Part shown: positions 34,814 through 44,259 of the stretch, in pieces
Numbering within the stretch: the stretch's first letter is position 1
How the letters are laid out: every line of letters begins with the position of its first letter
Notes under the pieces: model-generated
The model's input: only the letters and a program-made list of their open reading frames with translations
Told to the model about the DNA's origin: nothing
Database searches by the model: none
Assembly: GCA_024123955.1 (NCBI GenBank)
Contig: CP099652.1
Coordinates: 3,286,001-3,350,000 of the forward strand
Direction of reading: 5' to 3'
Length of the DNA stretch: 64,000 bases
DNA from: Oxalobacteraceae bacterium OTU3CINTB1
Lineage (GTDB): Bacteria > Pseudomonadota > Gammaproteobacteria > Burkholderiales > Burkholderiaceae_D
Translations under genes and position numbers: made by a program

Positions 34814-35760
34814 TGGGCAAACAGGTCGCGCAGGCGCAGGCGCAGCCATTGCTGGCCGGCGGGGCGCTGTTCATAGCCGACCTGGAACGCGGTTACCGCC
34901 ACCTTGGTCCGGTACAGCAACGCTTCATCCTCGGCCTGTTCGGCGGTCGGCGACCCCGGCGCCGTGCCGCTCAGCCCCCATGGCGCGGCGCTGCTGAACT
35001 TCAGGCGATAGCTGTCGTAGGTGCCCTGGCGCGAGAAAGCCCAGCCGGTGTTGGCGGCCGGAGTGTCCGGGAAATTCACGTTCAACGCCAGTCCGCCTGG
35101 CAGCAGCGGGGACGCGCCCGCCTTCGATTGCAGCGCGGCGATCAGTTTGACGGTCAGTTGCGCCACCACGCGCGACTTTGGATTGGCCAGGCCGCTGTTG
35201 TCGGCGCTGTCGGCGCTGGCGCTCAGGGCGATGGCGGGAATGCCGCGCCCTGCGGCGAACTGCACGTTGCCGATGGTGCCGGAGTTGATCGCCAGCTTGC
35301 CGACGTTTTGTCCCTCATTGGGCCCGGACAATACCAGGTCCGGCGCCTTGCCCCAGCGCGCCGTGGCCAGAACGTCGAGCCCGTACATGGTGGCCATGAC
35401 CGGCGTTCCATGCACATAGTTGTAATCGCCTCCCGTGTAGCCGCTCTTGGTGAACGCGCCCACCGCCGGTGCGCCGACCGGCGCCGCGCCGTTGTGGCAG
35501 CCGCCCTCGGCTTCGATCTGGGTCTTGTCGTTGTCGGCCACAATGGTCGTGGTGCTGTACATGACGATGGCGGCGCTGCGCCCGCTCTGGCCCGTGCAGG
35601 GCACCGAGACGATGACGGAATGGCCGGCGGCCTTGAGCTCGTCGTACAGGGCCTTGACGTTGCTGGTCAGGCCGTCGTCGTTGGCAACCAGGATGTTCAG
35701 TGCTAACGCCGGGCTGGCACAGACGGCCAGACCGACGCCGGCCATCAAACGGTGATTCAT
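34810..35760 (-). CDS. exported SurE-like 5'/3'-nucleotidase
   Basis: 316 residues. A Sec signal (MNHRLMAGVGLAVCASPALA) precedes a SurE fold: NILVANDDG supplies the metal-binding Asp pair, SGRSAA the conserved serine and SGPNEGQNVG the Asn loop. Cytoplasmic SurE is about 250 residues without a signal; this is the longer secreted acid-phosphatase variant with a C-terminal extension (about 255-316). Likely role: scavenging phosphate or nucleosides in the periplasm. First gene of a two-gene operon. Confidence 0.85.
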   Translation of the reverse strand: MNHRLMAGVGLAVCASPALALNILVANDDGLTSNVKALYDELKAAGHSVIVSVPCTGQSGRSAAIVMYSTTTIVADNDKTQIEAEGGCHNGAAPVGAPAVGAFTKSGYTGGDYNYVHGTPVMATMYGLDVLATARWGKAPDLVLSGPNEGQNVGKLAINSGTIGNVQFAAGRGIPAIALSASADSADNSGLANPKSRVVAQLTVKLIAALQSKAGASPLLPGGLALNVNFPDTPAANTGWAFSRQGTYDSYRLKFSSAAPWGLSGTAPGSPTAEQAEDEALLYRTKVAVTAFQVGYEQRPAGQQWLRLRLRDLFAQ

Positions 35761-35906
35761 GTTCTACCTCTTGTGCTCGGGATGGAAGCACGAATCATAT
35801 TCAAAGTTTGTGACATCATTATGACGATCGTGCGGATATCATCGCTTAATAAATGCCATCTATGCGAAATAAAAATACAGATGTGCGAGACACGCTGACT
35901 CCTGAA

Positions 35907-38030
35907 TCATTGCTGCACCTCATACTGGAATCGAAAAACGGGCCGTTGCTCGTCTAAGGACAGGCGGGTGCTTGCGTACAGGCCGTCGTTATAACGTTTG
36001 CCGGAGTTGCGCGCCGATTGCAGCAGGTTGGCCACTGTCAGCCGCAAGCGGCCACCGGCGGCCGGCCAGGTCGCGTAGGCTTCCAGCTCGCGGACGACGC
36101 CGGTTTCCTGGACCAGGGATTGGGCCGTTCGCGCCCGCCAGCCGCCGACAAAGCGGAGGTTCGCGCCGGCGCCGCGCCCCTGCGGCATGCGCCAGTCCAT
36201 GCCCAGGTTGGCGGTCAGCGGCGCCTGGTTGCCAAGCCGATTGTCGGGGCCGGCCACACCTTCGACGCGCGACCAGTTGCGGCTGAGATTTGTCCGCAAC
36301 TCGACCGTGGTGCCGCCGGCCCACGCCAGCTTGAGCGGGACGCGTGCGTCAATCTCCACGCCGCGCACATCGGCGACGCCGCCATTGGCCGGGCTGCTGA
36401 CCCAAACGCCGTTTTCCTGCCAAAGCCTGAGCTGGACCACGTCCTGTATGCGCCGCACATACGCCGAGACACTGACCATCGCGTCACGTGCAAAATACGA
36501 TTCCAGCGCGGCGTCCAGGCCCCAGGCCAGCTCCGGGCGCAGCGACGGATTGCCTTGGTAGTCCGGCTGCGTCGGTCCGTTGTCGTTGTTGATCGTATAG
36601 CGGCGCGGCACCAGATCGCGTGGCTGCGGCGCCTTGTAGGTGCGCGCGAGCGCGAGGCGCAGCTGGTCGCGCGCGCTGTCGGGAAGCTTCCAGGCCACTT
36701 GGGCCACCGGACTCCAGACGCGCGAGGCTGTCGCGGCCTTGCCCGGCCCCCAGGTGCGCGTTTCCAGTCCTTCCCAACGCAAGCCAAGATACGCTTGCAG
36801 GCGCGGCGTGACGCTCCACTCGTCCTGGGCGAACAGCGCCACTTGCTCGACGCTGGCGTTGTAGTCTTGATCCAGGGTGTACGAGGGCGCGGCGTCCGGC
36901 TGCCGCGGGTTGGTGTCGCGCTGGTGGCGGCTTTCTTCGCGTCGCACCTGGGACGCGTCCCAGCCGATCACGACGTCATGGCCGGCGGCCAGCGGTGTCA
37001 GGTATTTTCCGCTGGTGTTGGCGCGGCGCTGGTAGGCGCGCGACAGGACGGCGCGATTCAGCCAGGGCGTGCCGCCCGCGTCGATGCCGTGGAAAAGGTA
37101 GTCGCCGTCCCGGTTGCCGGCCTCCACGCCCGCCTTGAGCGTGAGACTGCCGGCATCGAAGCGCTGCATCCAAGCCAGGTCCGACTTCACCAGCCAGTTT
37201 TTAGACAGCGATCGCCAGTTGGAGTCGGGCGACGCGGTGGGGGATCCCTGCAGCGTGTCCTCCGACTGCGCGCCGCGCGCATCGATATGGGACAGATCGA
37301 CCAGTCCTTGCCATGTCAACGTGTTGCCGCCGTCGAGCTTGACGTCGGCGCGTGGGGCGGCGCTGAGGCGACGGGTGCGGGTGTAACCCTCATCCTCCAG
37401 GCGGCGCACGGCGGTGACGCCGGCATCGCTGGTTTGTTCGCCGGTGGCGATGCGGTCGCGCCGCCGCGTCTCGCTGGCGGTTGTGGTCAGGCCATAGCCG
37501 ACCGCGCCGCTGCGTGCGATCCATTGGACGGTCGCGGTAGGGCTGGTTTCGCCGGCCTGCCGCTCGGCGCTGATTTTTGCGGTGCTCCGCGCGGCGCCCG
37601 CCGCCTTGCGCAATACGATGTTGAGCGAGCCGGCGACCGATTGCGCGCTGGCATCGACTTGCGCGCTGCGCTGGATTTCGACGCGCTCGATCAGCTCCGG
37701 CGACAAGGTGGCGATGTCAAAGTTGGCGGGCGCGGGCTGGCCGTCGATGAGGATTTGGGTGTAGCCTGCGCCGAGGCCGCGCATGCGTATCTCGCCGCCG
37801 ACGACGCTCAGGCCGGGCTGCCGCTTCAGCGCGTCCGCCAATGTCGTCTCGCCATAGCGCTGCAGGTCGTCGCGGCCGATCACGATGCGGCCGACGGCTT
37901 CGTCACGCCGCAGTTGACTGCTCCCCGGCCCGCGCACCTCGACTTGCTGCAACGGGGCTGTGTCGTCGCTGGCCGCGGCGGCGAGACTCAAGGCAAGCAG
38001 CGGGATTGGTCGCAATATGGAAAGGCGCAT
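35907..38030 (-). CDS. TonB-dependent receptor
   Basis: 707 residues from MRLSILRPIPLLALSLAAAA, a Sec signal. The plug (about 35-150) includes LADALKRQPGLSVVGGEIRMRG, IDGQPAPANF and VEIQRSAQVDASAQSVAGSLNIVL, followed by a barrel. The C-terminus FRFQYEVQQ is less aromatic than most. The upstream frame to 38168 has no start support. It is divergent from the LytS-like kinase and may be its target, fitting uptake of oligosaccharide, peptide or siderophore. Confidence 0.88.
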   Translation of the reverse strand: MRLSILRPIPLLALSLAAAASDDTAPLQQVEVRGPGSSQLRRDEAVGRIVIGRDDLQRYGETTLADALKRQPGLSVVGGEIRMRGLGAGYTQILIDGQPAPANFDIATLSPELIERVEIQRSAQVDASAQSVAGSLNIVLRKAAGAARSTAKISAERQAGETSPTATVQWIARSGAVGYGLTTTASETRRRDRIATGEQTSDAGVTAVRRLEDEGYTRTRRLSAAPRADVKLDGGNTLTWQGLVDLSHIDARGAQSEDTLQGSPTASPDSNWRSLSKNWLVKSDLAWMQRFDAGSLTLKAGVEAGNRDGDYLFHGIDAGGTPWLNRAVLSRAYQRRANTSGKYLTPLAAGHDVVIGWDASQVRREESRHQRDTNPRQPDAAPSYTLDQDYNASVEQVALFAQDEWSVTPRLQAYLGLRWEGLETRTWGPGKAATASRVWSPVAQVAWKLPDSARDQLRLALARTYKAPQPRDLVPRRYTINNDNGPTQPDYQGNPSLRPELAWGLDAALESYFARDAMVSVSAYVRRIQDVVQLRLWQENGVWVSSPANGGVADVRGVEIDARVPLKLAWAGGTTVELRTNLSRNWSRVEGVAGPDNRLGNQAPLTANLGMDWRMPQGRGAGANLRFVGGWRARTAQSLVQETGVVRELEAYATWPAAGGRLRLTVANLLQSARNSGKRYNDGLYASTRLSLDEQRPVFRFQYEVQQ

Positions 38031-38192
38031 GATGAAGGTAGACCGAAAGTTGGAAAGCGGCCAGCGTAGCCCAAGGCCAGCCGCAGCCACAGCGGGGTGT
38101 GACGAGTGCCTGTATCTGCGGGACGAGCGGGCCAGGAGCGGGCGGGGGCGGCTGTTATACTTTGCCAACTAGATCAACAATATTCGCTGCCC

Positions 38193-39269
38193 ATGTCCGC
38201 TAATTTGCGTGCCTTTTTGATTAACTTCGGCCTCTGGACGCTGCTATGCGCGGTAGCGGGAATCAGCACCTATGGCGATGCGGCGCATCATCTCGACGCC
38301 CGCAGCTATTGGATGATGACATTGGGCTGGTGGTGCGGCTACGCGGTGATGATGGTGCAAAGCTATGTGCTCTACCTGGTTTATCAGCGCCATCCCGACT
38401 GGCTGGCCACGCGCCGGCGCATCGTGCGCGGTTACCTGTTGTACCTGGCGGTGTGTTGGCCGGTCGCGATGCTCGGCCTTGCCTATCGGCGCTGCTTCAA
38501 GGTTGACCTGGTCCCGAATCTTTCAAACGCCTGGCGCTACTGGCTCTCGATGGGGAAATTCGAGTGGTTCGTGGTGTTCGTGTTGCTGACCCTGGCGTTT
38601 GGCGTGGTGGTGGCGGGCTTGCTGTGGCAGCAGCGGCAGCAGCAGACACGCGAACTGGCCGACATGCGATTGGCGCTTGAGCGGCAACGCCTGGCGGCGT
38701 TGCGCGGACAGCTGGAGCCGCACTTCGTCTTCAACACGCTCAGCGCGATCGGCGCCATGGTGCGCACCGATGACAAGCCCCTGGCGCTGGAAGGGCTGTC
38801 GCGCTTCGGCGACTTGCTGCCATATGCCTTGTCAAGCAGTGAGCGCGACTGGGTCAGCGTGGCACAGGAGCTGCAATTCGTGCGGGATTATCTGGACCTG
38901 CAACACCTGCGTTTCGGGCCGCGTTTGCGCGTCATCATCGAGGGCGCCGACTTGCTGGACGAGGAGGTGGAGTGTCCGCCGATGCTGCTGCAGCCATTGG
39001 TCGAAAACGCGCTGCGGCATGATCTGGAATGTCACGCAGACAGCAGCGATATCAGTGTGACGTTTGCGCGGCAGGGCATGTTCCTGCTGGTCCGGGTGAG
39101 CAACCCGATCTTCCCGCAGGCGGCGCCGGCGGCGGGGTTGGGGATCGGCCTGCGGGGAATCCGGGCCCGCCTGGCGCTTGCCTACGGCGGCCAGGCGTCG
39201 CTGGAGATCGCGCGGGTCGATGGCCGTTTCGTTGCCGAACTGCGGCTGCCATGGCAAGTGATGGATTGA
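38193..39269 (+). CDS. LytS/YehU-type sensor histidine kinase
   Basis: 358 residues: four predicted membrane helices (about 8-28, 42-63, 80-98, 125-146), a short coiled linker, then a His_kinase domain with LEPHFVFNTL (phospho-accepting His177). ATP-binding boxes are LLQPLVENAL and GLGIGLRGIRARL. No periplasmic sensor domain of note is present, so the membrane helices are the sensor. It is followed 2 bp later by its LytTR response regulator. Start chosen at MSANLRAFL; the upstream frame is not supported. Confidence 0.9.
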   Translation: MSANLRAFLINFGLWTLLCAVAGISTYGDAAHHLDARSYWMMTLGWWCGYAVMMVQSYVLYLVYQRHPDWLATRRRIVRGYLLYLAVCWPVAMLGLAYRRCFKVDLVPNLSNAWRYWLSMGKFEWFVVFVLLTLAFGVVVAGLLWQQRQQQTRELADMRLALERQRLAALRGQLEPHFVFNTLSAIGAMVRTDDKPLALEGLSRFGDLLPYALSSSERDWVSVAQELQFVRDYLDLQHLRFGPRLRVIIEGADLLDEEVECPPMLLQPLVENALRHDLECHADSSDISVTFARQGMFLLVRVSNPIFPQAAPAAGLGIGLRGIRARLALAYGGQASLEIARVDGRFVAELRLPWQVMD

Positions 39270-39271
39270 CG

Positions 39272-40039
39272 ATGGCTTTTACAGTACTGATCGTCGACGA
39301 CGAGGCGCACGCGCGCACCAATTTGAGGCTGGCGCTGGCGCCGCTCGGCGATTGGACGGTGGCAGCCGAATGTCCCGGCGCGGCCGCCGCGCGCAGCTTC
39401 CTGCAATCGAATGACGTGGACCTGGTGCTGCTCGATGTCCAGATGCCGCAGGAGTCCGGGCTGGAGATGGCCCGTTCCCTGAGCCAGCTGGAGCAACCGC
39501 CGCTCATCGTATTCGCCACCGCGCACCGGGGACACGCGCTCGACGCCTTTGACGCCCATGCGCTGGACTACATCGTCAAGCCCGTCGACGAGCGGCGCCT
39601 GCACCAGGCCATGGCCCGCGCCCAGGTGTTGCTGGAGCAGCGCGCCCTCTACACAAAGGCTTTGCGCCAATTCACCGACCCTGCTCCCGGGTTCTGGCGT
39701 GAACTGATCGTCAGGTCGGTGGGGCGGATGGATAAAGTCGCGTTGGAGGATGTGTTGTGGATCGAGACGGCTGGCAATTACGTCGAACTGCATCTGGCGC
39801 AGCGCACCCTGTTGCATCGGACGACGCTGACGGAACTGGTGCAATACCTGGACCCGGACGAATTCCTGCGCGTTCATCGCCGCATACTGGCCAGGCGTGA
39901 TGAGGTGCTAGGACTGCGTCAGGTGCCGGAGGGCGGCTACGTCGTCGCGCTCCGCGGCGGCCAGTCGCTGCCGGTCAGTGAGCGCTATTGGGCGACCGTC
40001 AAGTCCGCGCTGGAAGGCGGGATAGCCAAGCTGCCGTGA
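39272..40039 (+). CDS. LytTR-family response regulator
   Basis: 255 residues: receiver domain (1 to about 120) with acidic pair Asp9-Asp10, phospho-acceptor Asp55 in VLLDVQMP and Lys in DYIVKPVDE. A LytTR DNA-binding domain (about 145-250) has IETAGNYVELHL and FLRVHRRILARRDEV. It is cognate to the preceding kinase. The GH43 gene starts 27 bp downstream, and the TonB receptor is divergent from the kinase, so both are plausible targets. Confidence 0.92.
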   Translation: MAFTVLIVDDEAHARTNLRLALAPLGDWTVAAECPGAAAARSFLQSNDVDLVLLDVQMPQESGLEMARSLSQLEQPPLIVFATAHRGHALDAFDAHALDYIVKPVDERRLHQAMARAQVLLEQRALYTKALRQFTDPAPGFWRELIVRSVGRMDKVALEDVLWIETAGNYVELHLAQRTLLHRTTLTELVQYLDPDEFLRVHRRILARRDEVLGLRQVPEGGYVVALRGGQSLPVSERYWATVKSALEGGIAKLP

Positions 40040-40066
40040 TATTCTTGCGCGAATCAATTTTTTTAA

Positions 40067-41140
40067 ATGTCGATCATGAATTTGCGAATGAATGGTTTGT
40101 TGCGTCGTCTGACCGTATTTTGGCTCGCGGGCGCGGCGGCATCCGCGCACGCGGCCAACCCAGTCGTTCCCGGCTGGTACGCCGATCCGGAGATTCGTAT
40201 TTTCAATGGGAAATACTGGATTTACCCGACCTACTCGGCCGACCAGGGCGCGCCGGACAGGTCGAAGGCCTTCACGCCCGCGCAGCAACGCATGCGGGCG
40301 CAGTCGGAGCTGATCTGGGAGCCTTTCCTCAAGAGCACCTTCTTCAATGCCTTCTCGTCGCCGGATCTGGTGCACTGGACCAAGCATCCGCATGTGCTCG
40401 ATGTAGAGAACGTGTCGTGGGCCGCCTATGCGGTGTGGGCGCCGTCGGCGATCGAGCACAAGGGAAAGTACTATCTGTTCTTCGGCGCCAATGACATCAA
40501 AACCGACGCGCAGCTCGGCGGCATCGGCGTGGCCGTCAGCGACCGGCCGGAGGGACCGTTCAAGGACGCGCTGGGGCGGCCCCTGATCGGGAAAATCCAC
40601 AACGGCGCCCAGCCCATCGACCAGATGGTGTTCAAGGACGACGATGGCCAGTTCTATATGTATTACGGCGGCTGGAAGCACGCCAACGTGGTCAAGCTGG
40701 CGCCGGATCTGCTCAGCGTGGTGCCATTCCCCGACGGCACGACCTTCAAGGAAATCACGCCGGACCCGGCATACGTCGAAGGCTCGTTCATGGCCAAGCG
40801 CAAGGGCGTGTACTACTTCATGTGGTCGGAGGGGGAGTGGACCGGGCCTGGGTACAGCGTCGCCTATGCGATGAGCAACTCGCCGTTGGGACCGTTCAAA
40901 CGTATCGGTAAAATCCTGCAACAGGACGAGCGCGTCGCCCGTGGCGCGGGCCATCACTCGGTGGTCAATGTTCCGGGAACCGACGAGTGGTACATCGCCT
41001 ACCATCGCCGTCCATTGACGGAGGTCGACGGCAATCATCGCGAACTGGCGATCGAGCAGATGGTCTTCAACGACGACGGCACGATCCGGCCGGTCGTCAT
41101 GACGACCGAGGGCGTGGCGCCAAGGCCTCCGTCGCGTTGA
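40067..41140 (+). CDS. glycoside hydrolase family 43 enzyme
   Basis: 357 residues with an N-terminal signal (LLRRLTVFWLAGAAASAHA). The five-bladed GH43 propeller residues are visible: base Asp in GWYADPEIRI, the pKa-modulating Asp in PIDQMVFKDDD and acid Glu in YVEGSFMAK. Typical substrates are arabinofuranosyl or xylosyl side chains of plant polysaccharides. An ATG at 40076 is an alternative start. It is probably in one transcript with the two-component system. Confidence 0.88.
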   Translation: MSIMNLRMNGLLRRLTVFWLAGAAASAHAANPVVPGWYADPEIRIFNGKYWIYPTYSADQGAPDRSKAFTPAQQRMRAQSELIWEPFLKSTFFNAFSSPDLVHWTKHPHVLDVENVSWAAYAVWAPSAIEHKGKYYLFFGANDIKTDAQLGGIGVAVSDRPEGPFKDALGRPLIGKIHNGAQPIDQMVFKDDDGQFYMYYGGWKHANVVKLAPDLLSVVPFPDGTTFKEITPDPAYVEGSFMAKRKGVYYFMWSEGEWTGPGYSVAYAMSNSPLGPFKRIGKILQQDERVARGAGHHSVVNVPGTDEWYIAYHRRPLTEVDGNHRELAIEQMVFNDDGTIRPVVMTTEGVAPRPPSR

Positions 41141-41219
41141 ATGCTTACCCCTATTAAGTTCTGTCCATTCGTCCAAACTATGACATCATGCTGGCCCCTG
41201 TGCACTAGACTCACATTCC

Positions 41220-43319
41220 ATGTCCTCCGCTCCCACGCCACCTGTGCCCCTCACTCCACCGCATCCCGTGCCTGATGTCAGGTTCCAGGCGCTGTTCGAA
41301 CAGGCGCCCGTCAGCATCCAGATCTTGTCGCCGGACGGCCGCACGATTCGGGTGAACAAGGCGTGGGAGAACTTGTGGCAGATTTACGAGGGCTCGCCAC
41401 TGAAGGCGTTCGTCTTCAGCGCCGAGTACAACGTGCTGCGCGATCCGCAATTGGTCAAGACCGGCATCTCGCTGCTGCTCCAGCGAGCATTTGACGGCGA
41501 ATCGGTCGAAATCCCATCGGCCCTCTACGACGTCACCGCGCTCGGCGGTAGCGGACCGGCGCGCTGGGTGACGGCGCGGGCGCATCCGATCAAGGACGGC
41601 GCGGGCAAGGTGCTGGAAGTGATGCTGATACATGAGGACATCACCGAACGGGTGCACAACGAAACCGCGCTGCGCATCCGCGAAGAGCGCTTCCGGTCGC
41701 TGGTGATGGCGACGTCCCAGATCGTCTGGTCCAACACGCCGGACGGCCGCGTGCTGGAAGACTCGCCGTCCTGGCGCGCGTTCACCGGCCAGACTTACGA
41801 CGAATGGAAGGAGTTCGGCTGGCTCGACGCCTTGCATCCGGACGACCGCGCGCCGACCGAGACGCTGTGGCTGGCCTGCGTGGCGTCGCGGTCCGTGTTC
41901 GAGACCAAATACCGCATCCGTTGCCCGGACGGCGCCTACCGCTGGACCGCCGTCAAGGGCGTGCCGATCGTCACCGCCGACGGCACGATCCGCGAATGGA
42001 TCGGTGCCAACACGGACATCCATGACATGGTCATGGCCGAAATCGAACTGGCCCAGCGCCTGGAGTACGAAAAGCGCACCAGCGCGCTGCTGGCGAAGGT
42101 GGCGCAAGCGGCGCGTACCTTGCACACGGTGTTGTCGAGCGACGAAATTGCCAAGGCGCTGGTGGCCGAGGCGCGCGGCATCCTGCAGGCGCACCAGGCG
42201 GTGGTCTCTCTGACCGAGAATGGCAGCTGGTCGCAGGCGATCAACGCGGTGTCCTTGTCCGAAAAGTATGCCCACTTCGGCGACTACGCGGTCAAGACCG
42301 ACGGTTCCGGCATTTACGCCCAGGTGTGCCGCGACAACCGCGTCATGCGCCTGACGCAGCAGGAACTGGAGGCGCACCCGGCCTGGAAGGGCTTTGGAAG
42401 CCAGGCCCATGCGCATCCGCCGATGCGCGGCTGGCTGGCCGTACCGCTGATCGACCGCAAGGGTAACAACATCGGGCTGATCCAGGTCTCGGACAAGTTC
42501 GAGGGCGATTTCACCCAGGAGGACGAGGCCATTCTCGTGCAGCTCGCCTCGATCGCCGCCACCGGCTTCGAGAACGCGCGCCTCTATGGTTCGCTGCGCG
42601 AGCAGGACCGCCGCAAGGATGAATTCCTGGCGATGCTGGCGCACGAGTTGCGCAATCCGCTGGCGCCTATCATGTCGGCCGCCCAGCTGCTGCAGTTCAA
42701 GGCGGGCGACGAGCAGCAGGTGCGCCGGTCGAGCGACATCATCAGCCGCCAGGCGCGTCACATGACGTCGCTGGTGGACGACCTGCTCGACGTCTCGCGC
42801 GTCACCCACGGCCTGATCCAGCTCGATAAGGCGGTGCTCGATCCGATGGCGATCGTGGCCGGCGCCGTCGAGCAGTCACAGCCGCTTGTCGCCGCGAAAA
42901 AGCATGAACTGGTCGTCGAGGGCGATGCAGGCGGCGCGGTCATCGTTGGCGATCAGGTCCGCTTGACGCAGGTCCTGGTCAACCTGTTGAACAACGCGGC
43001 GAAATACACACCGGCCGGCGGCCGGATCGGCCTAACGGTGTCGTCGCGAGATTCCGAGGTGTCGATCAGCGTGCGCGACAACGGCATCGGCATCGACGCG
43101 CGCCTTCTGCCGCAGGTATTCGACCTGTTCACGCAGGCCGAGCGCTCGCCAGACCGCGCGCAAAGCGGTTTGGGCATCGGCCTGGCGCTGGCGCGCGAGA
43201 TCGTCGTGCTGCACGGCGGGCAGGTGACGGCGGAGAGCGACGGGCAGGGGACCGGCAGCCGGTTTACCGTCACATTGCGCGCATCATCTGGCGGGCGCGA
43301 CGATCCCCAGCTCGCGTAG
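41220..43319 (+). CDS. PAS-PAS-GAF sensor histidine kinase
   Basis: 699 residues without membrane segments: PAS 1 (about 20-150), PAS 2 with PAC (about 155-275, VWSNTPDGRVLEDSPSW), GAF (about 295-450, VPLIDRKGNNIGLIQV), then HisKA with MLAHELRNPLAPIM (His475) and HATPase_c (VNLLNNAAKYTP, DNGIGID, GLGIGLALAREIV). No receiver domain follows. It is an orphan kinase: the adjacent gene is a convergent esterase, overlapping it by 36 bp. The signal and partner are unknown. Confidence 0.92.
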   Translation: MSSAPTPPVPLTPPHPVPDVRFQALFEQAPVSIQILSPDGRTIRVNKAWENLWQIYEGSPLKAFVFSAEYNVLRDPQLVKTGISLLLQRAFDGESVEIPSALYDVTALGGSGPARWVTARAHPIKDGAGKVLEVMLIHEDITERVHNETALRIREERFRSLVMATSQIVWSNTPDGRVLEDSPSWRAFTGQTYDEWKEFGWLDALHPDDRAPTETLWLACVASRSVFETKYRIRCPDGAYRWTAVKGVPIVTADGTIREWIGANTDIHDMVMAEIELAQRLEYEKRTSALLAKVAQAARTLHTVLSSDEIAKALVAEARGILQAHQAVVSLTENGSWSQAINAVSLSEKYAHFGDYAVKTDGSGIYAQVCRDNRVMRLTQQELEAHPAWKGFGSQAHAHPPMRGWLAVPLIDRKGNNIGLIQVSDKFEGDFTQEDEAILVQLASIAATGFENARLYGSLREQDRRKDEFLAMLAHELRNPLAPIMSAAQLLQFKAGDEQQVRRSSDIISRQARHMTSLVDDLLDVSRVTHGLIQLDKAVLDPMAIVAGAVEQSQPLVAAKKHELVVEGDAGGAVIVGDQVRLTQVLVNLLNNAAKYTPAGGRIGLTVSSRDSEVSISVRDNGIGIDARLLPQVFDLFTQAERSPDRAQSGLGIGLALAREIVVLHGGQVTAESDGQGTGSRFTVTLRASSGGRDDPQLA

Positions 43320-44225
43320 AAAATCACGCATCGCCAAGTAGGCTTGCTGGTCCTGCGCGGGGGTGAAGCCGCCGTGGCCGCCGCCCTTGATCGTCAGCAG
43401 CCGGTTCTTCTGGCCGGCCTTGTCCATTGCCTGCCGCAGGCGCAGCGCGTGCGCGTAAGGCACAAGCGGATCGGCGTCGCCGTGGATGGTCAGCACTGCG
43501 GGACCGTCCTTGCGCACATAGCTCAGCGGGGAGAGGCTGCGCGCCAGCTCCTTGCGGCCCTCCGTGGCGCCGAACCACGCCACCGCATACGAGCGCACGT
43601 TCGGCCCTTCCAGCATGTCAGCCACGTCGGTGATGCCGAACCAGTTGATCACCGCCGCCACTTTCGGCGCCGGGTTGACGTACGGCCCGCTCCACGAGCC
43701 GTGCAGCGCGCACTGGTTGGTGAGCGGCGAATCGGAGGGGATCATCGCCGTCGCCAGCGCCAGATGTCCGCCAGCCGAGCCGCCCGTCGCCACCACCTTG
43801 GACAGGTCGAAGTTGTACTCCTTGGCGTTGCGGCCGACCCATTGCAGCGCGCACAACGTGTCTTCCACGGCGGCAGGCGCCAGCGCGGTTTTGCCAAGCC
43901 GGTATTCGACATTGACCACCGCGAAGCCCATCTGCATATAAGGCAGTAGCTTCAGCAAGCTCCCTTCACGCGAGCCCGCCACCCAGCCGCCGCCGTGGAA
44001 GTTGATCACCACCGGGACGGCCGATGTGGCCGGCGAAGGCTGATAAACGTCGAGCTTGAGGTCGCGTCCGCTGGCGGTCAGGTAGGTCACGTTCGCCTTC
44101 ACGTTGTAGCCGTTGCCGATCTGGACGGCGCCAGCGAAGCCGTCGTCGGCGGCGCTCTGCGCCAAGGTTGGCGCCGGCGGCAGCAGGCACAGGGTGGAGC
44201 ACAGCAGTATTAGCGGAAGTCTCAT
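43284..44225 (-). CDS. exported alpha/beta hydrolase (acetyl esterase/carboxylesterase type)
   Basis: 313 residues. A Sec signal (MRLPLILLCSTLCLLPPAPTLA) precedes a BD-FAE/HSL-like hydrolase: INFHGGGWVAGS oxyanion loop, nucleophile in ATGGSAGGHLAL, Asp in GDADPLVPY and His in GGGHGGF. It probably removes acetyl or feruloyl groups from plant polysaccharide, given the GH27 gene just upstream on the same strand (gap 34 bp), with which it may form an operon. Confidence 0.87.
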   Translation of the reverse strand: MRLPLILLCSTLCLLPPAPTLAQSAADDGFAGAVQIGNGYNVKANVTYLTASGRDLKLDVYQPSPATSAVPVVINFHGGGWVAGSREGSLLKLLPYMQMGFAVVNVEYRLGKTALAPAAVEDTLCALQWVGRNAKEYNFDLSKVVATGGSAGGHLALATAMIPSDSPLTNQCALHGSWSGPYVNPAPKVAAVINWFGITDVADMLEGPNVRSYAVAWFGATEGRKELARSLSPLSYVRKDGPAVLTIHGDADPLVPYAHALRLRQAMDKAGQKNRLLTIKGGGHGGFTPAQDQQAYLAMRDFLRELGIVAPAR

Positions 44226-44259
44226 CGTTCGGTCTCATCCTGGTTGAATTGGCAAACGC

